Assembly (NCBI RefSeq): GCF_015207005.2
Contig: NZ_JADEXS020000001.1
Span: 3,968,001-4,032,000, forward strand
Direction of reading: 5' to 3'
DNA: 64,000 bases
Source of the DNA: Desmonostoc muscorum LEGE 12446
GTDB taxonomy: Bacteria; Cyanobacteriota; Cyanobacteriia; Cyanobacteriales; Nostocaceae
This document shows positions 15,133 through 24,485 of the stretch, piece by piece. The notes beneath the pieces are model-generated. The model saw only the letters and a program-made list of their open reading frames with translations. It had not been told where the DNA came from and searched no databases. Position 1 is the first letter of the stretch. Each line of letters starts with the position of its first letter. The position numbers and the translations under genes are program-made.

Positions 15133-16515
15133 ATGCTTATCCAACAAACTTCTAGTTCCCTCATCGAAACTCTACGCCAGCGGCGGCAAAAACTAGCCAA
15201 CCTGATTGATTTTCCAGCAATTTTGTGGTCAGGTAGCAACAGCCCCCGCAATTTTGCGGCAAATGTTTTTCCCTTCCGCGCTAGCAGTCATTTTCTCTAC
15301 TTTGCCGGACTACCATTATCAAACGCGGCAATTCGCCTAGAAGCGGGCAATCTGGAATTATTCATGGAAGATCCTTCACCCAGCAGCGCCCTTTGGCATG
15401 GAATAATGCCAACACGCGAGGAAATCGCCGAGAGAATTGGAGCAGATGTGGCTCGACCAATGGCAGAATTAGGCTCTTGGTTAGAAGATGCCGCCACACT
15501 TCCTGTACAAGATGCTGCTACTTGGACGCAGCAATCCCAGCTATTAAATAGATGGGTTTTACCCCTAAGTCCTCCCCAAGGAATTGACTTAGAGTTAGCT
15601 AAGGCGATCGTTTTTCTACGCCTCACCCACGATGAAGCTGCATTAGCCGAGTTGCGAAAAGCTGCGGCTGTCACTGTTGAAGTACACAAAGCTGGTATGG
15701 CTGCAACACCTCAAGCCAAACTCGAAGCCGAAGTTCGTGCAGCGATGGAAGGGGTAATAATTGCCAACAATATGACCACCTCCTACAACAGCATTGTCAC
15801 CGTTCACGGCGAAGTTTTGCACAACGAAGAGTATCACCATCATTTGCAACCAGGCGATTTACTGCTTGCTGATGTCGGTGCTGAAACAGAAACGGGTTGG
15901 GCTGGTGATGTTACTCGCACTTGGCCAGTATCTGGCAAGTTTTCATCTACCCAAAGAGATATTTATAATGTTGTCTTGGCAGCCCATGATGCTTGTATTG
16001 CCAAAATACATCCTGGTGTGGAGTATGCGGATATTCATTTGTTAGCTGCCACAGTCATCGCTGAAGGTTTAGTGGATTTAGGAATTCTCCAAGGAAATCC
16101 CCAGGATTTAGTAGAAATCGATGCCCACGCCCTGTTTTTTCCCCACGGTATTGGTCATCTATTGGGTTTAGATGTCCATGACATGGAAGATTTAGGGGAT
16201 TTAGCAGGATATGAAGAGGGAAGAACAAGGAGCGATCGCTTTGGCTTGGGCTACTTGCGTTTGAATCGTCCATTACGTACAGGAATGCTAGTCACAATTG
16301 AGCCTGGTTTTTATCAAGTACCAGCAATTTTAAATGATGCCAATGTCCGCTCAAAATATCAAAATGTGGTCAATTGGCAACGGTTATCAGAATTTGCTGA
16401 TGTCCGCGGCATCCGCATTGAAGACGATGTTTTAGTTACCACAGAAGGCAGCGAAGTTTTAACGGCTGCATTACCTAATGATGCCAATACTGTAGAAAAT
16501 CTAGTTAATATCTGA
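15133..16515 (+). CDS. Aminopeptidase P family metallopeptidase (M24)
   Basis: This 460-residue protein has an N-terminal AMP_N-type domain and a C-terminal pita-bread M24 domain. Metal ligands are visible in order: Asp247 and Asp259 (LLADVGAETETGWAGDVTRT), His338 (HGIGHLLGLDVHD), Glu390 (TIEPGFYQ) and Glu430 (IRIEDDVLV). All five are present, so it should be an active dimetal enzyme cutting N-terminal Xaa-Pro bonds in cytosolic peptides. Length is normal for bacterial PepP. There is no signal peptide. It ends 11 bases into the convergent small gene that follows. Confidence 0.92.
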   Translation: MLIQQTSSSLIETLRQRRQKLANLIDFPAILWSGSNSPRNFAANVFPFRASSHFLYFAGLPLSNAAIRLEAGNLELFMEDPSPSSALWHGIMPTREEIAERIGADVARPMAELGSWLEDAATLPVQDAATWTQQSQLLNRWVLPLSPPQGIDLELAKAIVFLRLTHDEAALAELRKAAAVTVEVHKAGMAATPQAKLEAEVRAAMEGVIIANNMTTSYNSIVTVHGEVLHNEEYHHHLQPGDLLLADVGAETETGWAGDVTRTWPVSGKFSSTQRDIYNVVLAAHDACIAKIHPGVEYADIHLLAATVIAEGLVDLGILQGNPQDLVEIDAHALFFPHGIGHLLGLDVHDMEDLGDLAGYEEGRTRSDRFGLGYLRLNRPLRTGMLVTIEPGFYQVPAILNDANVRSKYQNVVNWQRLSEFADVRGIRIEDDVLVTTEGSEVLTAALPNDANTVENLVNI

Positions 16516-16867
16516 GTCGCCTGTTAGTTAGTGAATCCAGCAACATTTTTAACAAAGAGGCATCGTATTCTTCGTGGGTGTTAGAGTATTGTGCTGGATC
16601 TCGATTTACCTGCACTTGGGCAATCTTGACGCTTTCTCCAACTACCTCAAAACGCGCTTTGAAAACGCATAAACCAGTCCAACTACGATGCATGTATAGC
16701 CAAGGAGCCTCATAGAAAACGAACCATTTATGTTCCATGCACTCTGGAATTACTCCAGCAGTAATTCGTTCAAATTCTTGCTGTGAGTAAACTTTTTCTA
16801 CCGTTATATTTGTGAACGCAGAAGGCATAGGTTCTGTTTTCCAATCATCTCGTTTGGCTATTCGCAT
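16505..16867 (-). CDS. Conserved hypothetical protein
   Basis: This protein of about 120 residues starts at the ATG at 16867 (MRIAKRDDWKTEPMPSAFT), preceded by GAGGTAA. The frame extends 29 codons further upstream, but that part is encoded by a MITE fragment and is discounted. Features are a Trp/Phe-rich core (EHKWFVFYEAPWLYMHRSW) and a conserved-looking end, VNRDPAQYSNTHEEYD. It is globular, with no signal peptide or transmembrane helix. I do not recognise the family. It overlaps the convergent aminopeptidase gene by 11 bases. Confidence 0.65.
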   Translation of the reverse strand: MRIAKRDDWKTEPMPSAFTNITVEKVYSQQEFERITAGVIPECMEHKWFVFYEAPWLYMHRSWTGLCVFKARFEVVGESVKIAQVQVNRDPAQYSNTHEEYDASLLKMLLDSLTNRRLRY

Positions 16868-16914
16868 AGTAAAAATCAAATTACCTCGTGAGTTTTTAGT
16901 TGGCAATATGTTTT

Positions 16915-17000
16915 GGTTAAGGCAAGAGACAAGGGTAAATCGCCGTCTGTACAAAGACGCGATAAATCGCCGTCTCTACAAAGGATTGATGATTGTAAAA
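16915..17000. mobile_element. Fragment of the CAATACGGTTCGGTTAAG MITE family
   Basis: Begins GGTTAAGG and contains GACGCGATAAATCGCCGTCTCTACAAAGGATTGAT, broken by variants, closely matching the interior of the copy at 28095-28226 (GACGCGATAAATCGCCGTC, then CTACAAAGGATTGATTATTG). The right terminal repeat is missing. It lies in the promoter region of the small gene at 16505-16867. Confidence 0.6.
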
Positions 17001-17043
17001 ATATAATATGATACCTCGTGATATCTAAAATAATTGCAAATTC

Positions 17044-17526
17044 ATGATCAAAAACCCTATAGGATTACTACTGAGTGGAGTTATTGTCAGCTTTGGGCTA
17101 TTACCATCATTAGCTCAAGCACAGCAGCGGGTTTCTGATGCCCAAGTTGCGGCAATGGTAGAGGCGTTGCGACAAGCTGCACCGCAAACAAAAAATCCCA
17201 ACGATGGACTTTACAGTGAATGGCAAGTGAAACCAGAAACCCTCAAAGGTTGGTCAAGAACTTGTCTCAAACGAGAATTAACACCGACACAATTTGAAAA
17301 CAGTCCGGCGATCGCCCGCTCCGTTGTATCCTGCATCACCCGCCGTGAGTTAACCAATCAATTCGCTGCTAACAACAATAATGAAATTGCATCTGTGCGT
17401 GGCGCTGCTTGTTGGTGGATGACTGGTAGCTATACAGGCTGCAACAAAGGCTTCACTGGTGACTATGTGCAAAAAGTTGTCCGTTTTTACCAACAACAAC
17501 GTTCAAAATCAGCAGTAACCCAATGA
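17044..17526 (+). CDS. Secreted hypothetical protein
   Basis: This 160-residue protein has a clear signal peptide (IGLLLSGVIVSFGLLPSLAQA, cleavage likely after AQA near residue 27). The mature part has four cysteines (TCLKRE, VSCITRRE, AACWWMTGSY, GCNKGF), enough for two disulfides, which fits the periplasm or the outside. The motif RGAACWWMTGSYTGCN is distinctive, but I cannot name a family. It converges directly on the DsbA-like gene (the stops abut), which is a tempting but unproven functional link given the cysteines. Confidence 0.75.
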   Translation: MIKNPIGLLLSGVIVSFGLLPSLAQAQQRVSDAQVAAMVEALRQAAPQTKNPNDGLYSEWQVKPETLKGWSRTCLKRELTPTQFENSPAIARSVVSCITRRELTNQFAANNNNEIASVRGAACWWMTGSYTGCNKGFTGDYVQKVVRFYQQQRSKSAVTQ

Positions 17527-18183
17527 TCAAGGGGCAGTTAAAGATAATTCTTTGACCTTTTCAGTCAGCCAATCAACACGATCCTTACCCCAAAATTTTT
17601 CGCCTTCCACCACCCAAGTTGGTACACCAGGACAGCCAAATTGATCGTATTCTGCCAAGGCTTCTACTGCGGCTTGTTTAGCTGCTTCGTCCTGGGCTAA
17701 TTCCAGAATGCGATCGCCATTCAACCCAACATCATTGGCAACTTTTCTAATTACAGACTCATCGTTAACATCAAGCAAGTCAACATAGCTTGCTCGATAA
17801 AAAGCAGCATCCAGAAGATGCTCCTTCCCGCTTCCACGAGCAGCGTAATATGCTCTAGCGGGAAGTTCTTCCCGAGCAAATTTCATTTCCTGCCAGCGTT
17901 TTACCCACCTCCGAAATTCCTCAAGCTCCTTGAATCGAATTTCAATGCCGTACTTTTTCGCCCACCGCAGACAATCTTCTTTGTGATACAGCGATACGGC
18001 TGCACTTTCATTTCCTCCTTGGAGATCGGCAACCTTAATACCTCGCTCCTTGGGAATGTAAATTGGTCGTCGTTCAATATCGACAGGTAAACCCTGCAAC
18101 GATTTTTCAGCAAGAATGATGCCAATGTATGAGTTTGCTGAGTGGTATATTGAATAGGAGTAAACTTTGATTCGCTGCGGCAT
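17527..18183 (-). CDS. DsbA-family oxidoreductase / 2-hydroxychromene-2-carboxylate isomerase-like
   Basis: This protein of about 218 residues starts at the ATG at 18183 (MPQRIKVYSYSIYHSANSY). The reading frame's earlier ATG at 18246 adds residues encoded by a repeat and is unlikely. The thioredoxin-like fold with helical insertion is typical of the DsbA/GST-kappa/HCCA-isomerase superfamily: an N-terminal strand, a DAAFYRASYVDLLDVND helical region, and GCPGVPTWVVEGEKFWGKDR with the cis-Pro loop. The usual CXXC is replaced by YHSANSY, so it is probably glutathione-dependent rather than a disulfide oxidase. No signal peptide; cytosolic. Confidence 0.8.
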   Translation of the reverse strand: MPQRIKVYSYSIYHSANSYIGIILAEKSLQGLPVDIERRPIYIPKERGIKVADLQGGNESAAVSLYHKEDCLRWAKKYGIEIRFKELEEFRRWVKRWQEMKFAREELPARAYYAARGSGKEHLLDAAFYRASYVDLLDVNDESVIRKVANDVGLNGDRILELAQDEAAKQAAVEALAEYDQFGCPGVPTWVVEGEKFWGKDRVDWLTEKVKELSLTAP

Positions 18184-18309
18184 ATATTTCCATAAATATT
18201 TTTTTGTCTCACGCAGAGGCGCAGAGGCGCAGAGGAGAGAACGCAAAGAAAGACTTTTGCAAAAAGTCTATTTTTCTATAGCTGTCTAAATTAATTCGTT
18301 ATTTTAATA

Positions 18310-18978
18310 TTAAATTTGGCTTTTAACCCATTGGCGAAATTCTTTAACTAATTCCAAATAATCTTTTTCGCCCACTTGCGCTAAAAAATTAGAAATCTCT
18401 GTTAGTGGCAGATTGGGAAATGCTAAACTTTGTTCAACAGATATATATTTCTGATTTTGTAAAACGTTAATACTAAAGTCTTTACCATCATATCGCCAGA
18501 TTTCAGGCACACCCATATCAGCGTAGACTTGAAAGCGGTTTTTAGAACTGCTAGTAATATCAATTTCTACTACTAAATCTGGTGGTGGGTCTTGCGCTAA
18601 ATCTATTCTTTTTTTGCCTCTGATGAAATTAATATTTTCAATGTAAAAGCATTTATCTGGTTCTGCACCACTCAGTTCTGGACGTTTAAAAGTAGTAGAA
18701 CCAAGGCACTCAATTCTAAGTTCTAGTTCTTCTGCGAGAGTTTCGACAAATCGACCTGCAATTTCTTTGTATCGTTCATGTTCAGGTGAAGGAACCATGA
18801 TTTCTAGAGTACCTCGATTGTAAGTGAGCCGCAGGCGGCGATTTACACTAAGTTCAGTTAGCAAGTTTTCATAGGTTTGCCAACTGATATCTGATAAGTG
18901 GATGATTTCTGTAGGTTCAAGCAGCGTGTTGCTAGTCATAGCTATATGTGATGTATGTTTTCGCTGTACAATAGCCAT
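18310..18978 (-). CDS. Uma2 family protein (DUF820, PD-(D/E)XK nuclease-like)
   Basis: This 222-residue protein has the Uma2 pattern: LRLTYNRGTLEIMVPSPEHE, then GAEPDKCFYI, and the catalytic-type PPPDLVVEIDITSSSKNR, followed by YADMGVPEIWRYDG. The acidic residues of the PD-(D/E)XK core are in place. Uma2 genes are extremely numerous in cyanobacteria and their natural target is unknown. The next upstream ATG in frame gives 13 more residues than a start at MTSNTLLEP; both are possible. Confidence 0.9.
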   Translation of the reverse strand: MAIVQRKHTSHIAMTSNTLLEPTEIIHLSDISWQTYENLLTELSVNRRLRLTYNRGTLEIMVPSPEHERYKEIAGRFVETLAEELELRIECLGSTTFKRPELSGAEPDKCFYIENINFIRGKKRIDLAQDPPPDLVVEIDITSSSKNRFQVYADMGVPEIWRYDGKDFSINVLQNQKYISVEQSLAFPNLPLTEISNFLAQVGEKDYLELVKEFRQWVKSQI

Positions 18979-19154
18979 TCTTACTCTTACTGTACTTTAA
19001 GTTCAATCTTCAATAAAGGTAGGTATGTAGTTGCTACAGTCGCGGTGAAAACTACTAAGCTGGTAAATAGCACGTTTAAACTTTACCGGAAAATCTGAAT
19101 CGCATTCATCGGCGATTCACAATTCCTCACTGGCGAACTACCTGTAATTACATT

Positions 19155-20621
19155 ATGTTTGATGCTTTATCTGACCGTTTAGAAGCCGCCTGGAAAAAAC
19201 TGCGGGGACAGGACAAAATTTCTCAATCCAACATTCAAGACGCTTTGCGGGAAGTACGCCGCGCTTTGTTGGAAGCTGATGTCAATCTCCAGGTAGTCAA
19301 AGATTTTATTAGCGAAGTCGAAACCAAGGCACAGGGAGCCGAGGTAGTCTCCGGCGTGCGACCTGACCAACAGTTCATCAAAATTGTTCACGATGAACTG
19401 GTAGAGGTGATGGGAGATGAGAATGTTCCTCTAGTAGAAGCTCAAGAACAGCCTACTATTGTGCTAATGGCTGGGTTGCAAGGTACTGGTAAAACCACGG
19501 CGACTGCGAAGTTAGCTTTACATCTGAGGAAATTAGATCGTAGTTGCTTGTTGGTGGCGACAGACGTGTATCGCCCAGCAGCGATCGACCAGTTGATAAC
19601 GTTGGGTAAGCAAATTGACGTACCAGTTTTTGAACTCGGAAGCGATGCCGATCCCGTAGAAATCGCGCGGCAAGGTGTAGAGCGCGGCAGAGCCGAAGGT
19701 GTAAATACAGTAATTATTGATACTGCCGGACGACTGCAAATTGACGAAGATATGATGGCGGAATTAGCCCGCATCAAAGAAACTGTCCAACCCCACGAAA
19801 CTCTGTTGGTGGTGGACGCCATGACTGGTCAAGAAGCAGCCAATTTGACCCGCACCTTCCACGATCAAATCGGCATTACTGGAGCGATTCTCACCAAACT
19901 TGATGGTGATAGCCGTGGTGGTGCGGCGCTTTCAGTCCGACGGATTTCGGGAGCGCCAATTAAGTTTGTGGGGGTGGGTGAAAAAGTCGAGGCACTGCAA
20001 CCGTTTTATCCCGATCGCATGGCATCGCGGATTTTGGGAATGGGCGATGTCTTGACCTTGGTAGAAAAAGCCCAGGAAGAGTTTGATCTAGCAGATGCCG
20101 AGAAAATGCAGGAGAAAATCCTGTCGGCGAAGTTCGATTTTACGGACTTTCTCAAGCAGCTACGAATGCTGAAGAACATGGGATCTCTGGGAGGCTTCAT
20201 CAAAATGATTCCAGGGATGAACAAGCTCTCAGACGACCAGCTCAAGCAGGGAGAAACCCAGCTCAAGCGCTGTGAAGCGATGATTAACTCCATGACTCGC
20301 CAGGAACGCCATGACCCCGATTTATTAGCCAGTTCTCCCAGTCGGCGGCGACGGATTGCTGCTGGCTCAGGCTACAGAGAGTCAGATGTGACTAAACTGG
20401 TGGGTGATTTCCAAAAAATGCGATCGCTCATGCAACAAATGGGTCAAGGCGGCTTCCCTGGAATGCCAGGAATGTTCGGTGGCGGTGGTGGCATGGGCAA
20501 CGCCTTTGCAGGTGCTGGCAATCGTGCCCCAGCCCCCGGATGGCGAGGTTACAACGCTGGCGCCCCACCCGCGAAAAAGAAAAAGAAAGAAAAAAAGAAA
20601 AAAGGATTCGGTAATCTTTAG
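19155..20621 (+). CDS. ffh: Signal recognition particle protein Ffh
   Basis: This 488-residue SRP54-type GTPase has an N domain (MFDALSDRLEAAWKKLRG), then a G domain with GLQGTGKTT (P-loop, about 107-115), a VATDVYRPAAIDQL switch, DTAGRLQIDE and TKLDGDSRGG, and an M domain with methionine-rich helices (FIKMIPGMNKL, GMPGMFGGGGGMG). It binds 4.5S RNA and delivers nascent membrane proteins to FtsY. The C-terminus is a Lys-rich tail (KKKKKEKKKK), an extension common in cyanobacteria. It is followed after a repeat tract by rpsP in the same direction, a common bacterial order. Confidence 0.97.
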   Translation: MFDALSDRLEAAWKKLRGQDKISQSNIQDALREVRRALLEADVNLQVVKDFISEVETKAQGAEVVSGVRPDQQFIKIVHDELVEVMGDENVPLVEAQEQPTIVLMAGLQGTGKTTATAKLALHLRKLDRSCLLVATDVYRPAAIDQLITLGKQIDVPVFELGSDADPVEIARQGVERGRAEGVNTVIIDTAGRLQIDEDMMAELARIKETVQPHETLLVVDAMTGQEAANLTRTFHDQIGITGAILTKLDGDSRGGAALSVRRISGAPIKFVGVGEKVEALQPFYPDRMASRILGMGDVLTLVEKAQEEFDLADAEKMQEKILSAKFDFTDFLKQLRMLKNMGSLGGFIKMIPGMNKLSDDQLKQGETQLKRCEAMINSMTRQERHDPDLLASSPSRRRRIAAGSGYRESDVTKLVGDFQKMRSLMQQMGQGGFPGMPGMFGGGGGMGNAFAGAGNRAPAPGWRGYNAGAPPAKKKKKEKKKKGFGNL

Positions 20622-20760
20622 GGATTGGGGATTGGGGATTGGGGATTGGGGAAGATGAGGGAGATGAGGGAGATGAGGACAAGGAGAATAACTCCTAACT
20701 CCTAACTCCTAACTCCTAACTCCCCGCTCCCCACTCCCCACTCCCCATTCCCAATCACAA
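20622..20760. repeat. Heptanucleotide repeat tract between ffh and rpsP
   Basis: Tandem GGGGATT units (four), GGGAGATGA units and CTAACTC units (four) follow one another directly after the ffh stop. Such tracts are typical short tandemly repeated repetitive sequences of heterocystous cyanobacteria. They separate ffh and rpsP, which are adjacent in many other bacteria. Confidence 0.75.
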
Positions 20761-20836
20761 ATAGCAGCAAACACGAGACGAGTGCTAGAATTAGCATTTC
20801 GGTATACTTAACCAATAGGAGAATGATTCTTCAACC

Positions 20837-21097
20837 ATGATCAAACTGCGCTTGAAGCGATACGGTAAAAAGCGGGAAGCAAGTTACCGCATTGTCGCCA
20901 TTAACAGCCTCGCTCGCCGCGATGGCCGTCCCCTAGAAGAATTGGGATTCTATAACCCCAGAACCGATGAAGTGCGACTAGATGTTCCCGGCATCGTCAA
21001 GCGACTACAACAAGGCGCTCAACCCACTGACACGGTACGTCGCATCCTAGTAAAAGCCAATGTTTTTGAACAGGTCAGTGTCACAGCCGCATCATAA
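20837..21097 (+). CDS. rpsP: 30S ribosomal protein S16
   Basis: This 86-residue protein has the S16 signature from the first residues: [20 protein letters not shown], then [15 protein letters not shown] and a tail ending [16 protein letters not shown]. It binds 16S rRNA during 30S assembly. The ATG is preceded by AGGAGAAT about 17 bases upstream. The end overlaps the start of the KH-domain gene, indicating translational coupling. Confidence 0.97.
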   Translation: MIKLRLKRYGKKREASYRIVAINSLARRDGRPLEELGFYNPRTDEVRLDVPGIVKRLQQGAQPTDTVRRILVKANVFEQVSVTAAS

Positions 21098-21494
21098 TTT
21101 CGGAACACAGTCCCCAAAAGCTAGTCCCAATTATGTTGGGCTAGTTAGATTTTTGGTGCAGCCGTTTTTAGAATCTCCAGAGACTTTAAGCGTCGATAGT
21201 GAAATTTCTCAAACCTTAAATCGGGTTTGGATTCGTATCGCCTTTGAAAGCACAGATAAAGGAAAAGTGTTTGGTCGGGGAGGACGCAATATTCAGGCGA
21301 TTCGTACAGTAATTGCCGCAGCCGCAGCAGCAGCTGGACAATCGGTATACCTGGATATCTACGGCAGTACTACTCCAGACCGGGAGGGTATGTCTTTTGA
21401 TGAAGACACAGAAGAGCGATCGCCGCCACCGCCAAAAACCAGAGAACCGCGAACAAATGGGCCTAAACCCATTGTTAAACCTCGCATCCGCTAG
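21060..21494 (+). CDS. KH-domain RNA-binding protein (KhpA-like)
   Basis: The type-II KH domain is clear: [44 protein letters not shown] with the GxxG loop (GRGG), then [10 protein letters not shown]. The C-terminal 35 residues are Pro/Arg-rich and likely disordered. The listed ATG overlaps rpsP by 38 bases; a GTG at 21078 is an alternative that shortens the overlap. KhpA proteins bind structured RNAs and are usually encoded right after rpsP, as here. A strong terminator follows. Confidence 0.9.
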   Translation: MFLNRSVSQPHHNFGTQSPKASPNYVGLVRFLVQPFLESPETLSVDSEISQTLNRVWIRIAFESTDKGKVFGRGGRNIQAIRTVIAAAAAAAGQSVYLDIYGSTTPDREGMSFDEDTEERSPPPPKTREPRTNGPKPIVKPRIR

Positions 21495-21513
21495 ATTAAA
21501 ACTAGAGAAAAAG

Positions 21514-21550
21514 TCTGAGCGGAAGTAACCACAACCGCTCAGAATTTTTG
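21514..21550 (+). terminator. Intrinsic terminator after the rpsP-KH operon
   Basis: The nine-base-pair stem TCTGAGCGG / CCGCTCAGA (21514-21522 and 21535-21543) with a 12-base loop is followed by ATTTTTGT. It lies 20 bases after the KH gene stop and before rpsU. Confidence 0.8.
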
Positions 21551-21678
21551 TCAAGATGAAAAAGTGGCAAAAAGATTTTTGTATTTTTTGTAATCTTCTT
21601 CATCAATCACATACTGGTTATAGTGGGCAATAGTCCTATGCAACTCTGATAATCTCTGTAAGGGGGTGAAACCAGGGA

Positions 21679-21852
21679 GTGGCTGAAATTCGTTTGGGTG
21701 AAAATGAGTCCATTGACTCGGCACTAAGACGCTTTAAAAAGAAAATTCAAAAAGCTGGAATTTTATCCGAAGTCAAACGTCGGGAAAGATACGAAAAACC
21801 CAGTTTGCGCCGAAAGCGGAAAGCAGAAGTCGCACGTAGAGGTGGCCGTTAA
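21679..21852 (+). CDS. rpsU: 30S ribosomal protein S21
   Basis: This 57-residue protein starts at GTG and reads [20 protein letters not shown], followed by [20 protein letters not shown] and a basic tail, [18 protein letters not shown]. That is a full-length S21, a late-assembling small-subunit protein. GTG is preceded by AGGGGGTG. Upstream is the terminator at 21514-21550, so it is probably transcribed on its own. The gene is short and easily missed. Confidence 0.95.
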   Translation: MAEIRLGENESIDSALRRFKKKIQKAGILSEVKRRERYEKPSLRRKRKAEVARRGGR

Positions 21853-22180
21853 CAAATCAAGGTGATGTCAATCAATTTTGGATTTTAGATTTGCAATTTT
21901 AGATTGACTTTACCCACTCTTGGGTTGTAGGTCAGGGATTTTAGATTTGCTAAGCGTAGCTACCGCTGAGTATTATCTGCGACAAGCTGCGCTTAGCTTG
22001 TTCGTGTTTGGGGGTACGAGCTGTTGCAATTATAAGGGTTGGGGCATGTAGCAAGCTTTAAGAGTAGGGGTATTAAATAATTCGTAATTCGTAATTCGTA
22101 ATTCGTAATTAAAAAAACAATTCCAAAATCCAAGTTGTGCTGGAAGCGCACCAAAGGTGCGACCAAAATATAAAATTACT
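21853..22180. repeat. 328-base spacer with repeats including a 7-base tandem array
   Basis: Contains GATTTTAGATTTGC repeats, a GCTAAGCGTAGCTACCGC/GACAAGCTGCGCTTAGC repeat and, at 22078-22110, a TAATTCG unit repeated more than four times. No gene is seen. The phoH start lies just to the right. Confidence 0.65.
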
Positions 22181-23134
22181 ATGGTAGATGCTTTAAAAAT
22201 TGAGTTGCCAAACATTCCCAGTGCGATCGCTTTAGCAGGAGATGGAGAAGAAAATCTCAAATTCCTATCTCGGCAAACGGGAGCTAGTTTGGTATTGCGC
22301 GGACAGGAATTACTGATTTCTGGTACAGAGAAGCAAATTGATCTGGCTGCGAAATTGGTGCGATCGCTTGAAGTTCTCTGGATTAAAGGCAATACTATTT
22401 CCAGTGCCGATATTTTAACAGCTCGTCAAGCTTTGGATAGCGATCGGCAAGGGGAACTGCAAGATTTACAGCGAGATGTCCTCGCCAGAAGTCGCCGGGG
22501 CGAAGAAATCCGCGCCAAAACCTTTCGCCAACGTCAATATATCGACGCAATACGCAAACGTGACCTCACCTTTGGCGTTGGCCCTGCCGGTACTGGTAAG
22601 ACTTATCTCGCTGTGGTTGTCGCCGTCCAAGCACTCCTAGCCAACCAATTTGAAAAACTCATTTTAACTCGCCCTGCCGTGGAAGCAGGTGAACGACTCG
22701 GCTTTTTACCTGGAGACTTGCAGCAGAAAGTCAACCCCTACCTCCGCCCACTTTACGATGCTATTTATGAATTCATCGACCCAGAAAAAGTACCCAATTT
22801 AATGGAACGTGGTGTAATTGAAGTTGCACCACTCGCCTACATGCGGGGACGTACTCTCAATAACGCCTTTGTAATTGTAGATGAAGCCCAAAATACTACA
22901 CCTGGTCAAATGAAAATGGTTTTGACTCGTTTGGGCTTTCGTTCCAAAATGGTGATTACAGGCGATATTACCCAAACTGATTTGCCACTCAACCAACCAT
23001 CAGGCCTAACAATAGCCTTGCAAATTTTAAAACATGTTGAAGGCATTGCCTTTTGTGAATTTTCCCAAAAAGATGTTGTTCGCCATGCTTTAGTTCAACG
23101 AATTGTTGCTGCTTATGAACAATATGAAAAATAG
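22181..23134 (+). CDS. PhoH family ATPase
   Basis: This protein of about 317 residues starts at ATG 22181 (MVDALKIELPNIPSAIALAG); an upstream GTG adds eight residues. The N-terminal region is KH-like (NLKFLSRQTGASLVLRGQEL). The C-terminal PhoH domain has Walker A GPAGTGKTYL, then LTRPAVEAGERLGFLPGDLQ, Walker B AFVIVDEAQNTTPGQMKM and the arginine-finger segment VITGDITQTDLP. PhoH/YbeZ ATPases are linked to RNA metabolism and ribosome maturation, often near ybeY. The location close to ribosomal genes agrees. Confidence 0.93.
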   Translation: MVDALKIELPNIPSAIALAGDGEENLKFLSRQTGASLVLRGQELLISGTEKQIDLAAKLVRSLEVLWIKGNTISSADILTARQALDSDRQGELQDLQRDVLARSRRGEEIRAKTFRQRQYIDAIRKRDLTFGVGPAGTGKTYLAVVVAVQALLANQFEKLILTRPAVEAGERLGFLPGDLQQKVNPYLRPLYDAIYEFIDPEKVPNLMERGVIEVAPLAYMRGRTLNNAFVIVDEAQNTTPGQMKMVLTRLGFRSKMVITGDITQTDLPLNQPSGLTIALQILKHVEGIAFCEFSQKDVVRHALVQRIVAAYEQYEK

Positions 23135-23210
23135 GGATTGGGGACTGGGGACTGGGGACTGGGGACTGGGAGAGAATAACTAATGACAAATGACAAAGGA
23201 CAAATAACAA

Positions 23211-23615
23211 ATGACCACAACATTAAAAGAATTTTTAGCAGCTTGTGAAAATCTCGGAACTTTGCGTCTAATTGTTACTAGTAGCGCTGCTGTTTTAGAA
23301 GCAAGAGGTAAATTAGAAAAGCTATTTTATGCAGAATTACCCAAAGGTAAATACGCGAATATGCACACCGAAGGCTTTGAATTTCACTTAAATATGGATA
23401 AAATTACCCAAGTTAAATTTGAAACTGGTGAAGCGAAAAGAGGTAATTTTACAACTTATGCTATTCGGTTTTTAGATGATAAACAAGAGTCGGCTTTAAG
23501 CTTATTTTTGCAATGGGGTAAGCCAGGAGAATATGAACCAGGTCAAGTTGAAACTTGGCAGACTTTAAAAGAAAAGTATGGAGAAATTTGGCAACCTTTA
23601 CCATCAGAAATTTAA
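23211..23615 (+). CDS. ChuX/HutX-like heme-utilisation family protein
   Basis: This 134-residue cytosolic protein reads MTTTLKEFLAACENLGTLRL, then LEKLFYAELPKGKYANMHT, GFEFHLNMDKITQVKFETGE and LSLFLQWGKPGEYEPGQVET. This fits the ChuX/HutX family of small heme carriers as it occurs in cyanobacteria, where the role is unproven. No heme-uptake genes lie nearby. A GGGGACT tandem tract separates it from phoH. The family call is from memory and moderate. Confidence 0.6.
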   Translation: MTTTLKEFLAACENLGTLRLIVTSSAAVLEARGKLEKLFYAELPKGKYANMHTEGFEFHLNMDKITQVKFETGEAKRGNFTTYAIRFLDDKQESALSLFLQWGKPGEYEPGQVETWQTLKEKYGEIWQPLPSEI

Positions 23616-23713
23616 TGTTGATCATTGGTATGTTGAAAACTGCGGATATTTCGTAAATCAAAAGATGTTTACGCAGTTACTTGATGGAAAAAACTGCAAA
23701 TAACTAACCTTTG

Positions 23714-24307
23714 TTACATCAATTTTCTTATCATCCTAGCAATTTCCAGCTGCGTTGATGTCAAAGCTGAATTAGTTCGATCGAATTGAATGATATGAAG
23801 TACAATTACAAAAACTGCGAAACATGCTAAAAAGAGAAGATATTCCAAAGATAATCCCAAAAAAAAGAAAAGAAAAATAAAAAGACCACAAAGTAAGAAT
23901 CCCAATATTAATAAGTCTTCCCACCCTATTGGGAATATAAATACTTTCAAGTTAGACAAGAATAAAGTAGGTGTGCAAAGCCAACACCAATCATGAAAAT
24001 CATGATTTATGAAAATATAATATGGGCTTGTTTTACTTTTGGTGTATGCCCCAATATAGTTGTATGCCCTAATAAGTGACACTTGTTGCCCTTCTCTAAC
24101 TTTAATATTATCCGTTGATAATTTTATTTGAGTTTCCTTTCCATTACCTGTTTGAAGCCAGAATTCTGTGATTGTTTCGATACTAGAGCTTACGTCACTA
24201 CCATGAGTTATTGTGTATTTTTGAACCCCTAAAGCAGTACCATAAATTTGCTCGAAATAAATATTTTTCCCATTAACTTTTAGCGGATGTAATGTTTGGT
24301 TTAACAT
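23714..24307 (-). CDS. Hypothetical membrane protein
   Basis: This 197-residue protein has a soluble N-terminal half (about 1-110, with VNGKNIYFEQIYGTALGVQK) followed by two closely spaced hydrophobic helices at about 130-153 (LLILGFLLCGLFIFLFFFLG) and 155-172 (YLLFLACFAVFVIVLHI), then a short polar tail. The N-terminal part looks like a beta-rich domain facing the cytosol. No family is recognised and base composition is like the neighbourhood. Confidence 0.6.
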   Translation of the reverse strand: MLNQTLHPLKVNGKNIYFEQIYGTALGVQKYTITHGSDVSSSIETITEFWLQTGNGKETQIKLSTDNIKVREGQQVSLIRAYNYIGAYTKSKTSPYYIFINHDFHDWCWLCTPTLFLSNLKVFIFPIGWEDLLILGFLLCGLFIFLFFFLGLSLEYLLFLACFAVFVIVLHIIQFDRTNSALTSTQLEIARMIRKLM

Positions 24308-24485
24308 TGTTATTATGTCTGTGGTTAACGTTCCATCTCGACAAAGTTTCTGTCAGGTTAAGCTAGATGTATTAATAAGACAATCACTATTTGATTAAAT
24401 TATACACTCATAATAATTTGGTAAAATAAGCTAAATTGAGAAAAGTCTCTATATGAAATGTTTCCAAATCTTGGAGATTTTTAGA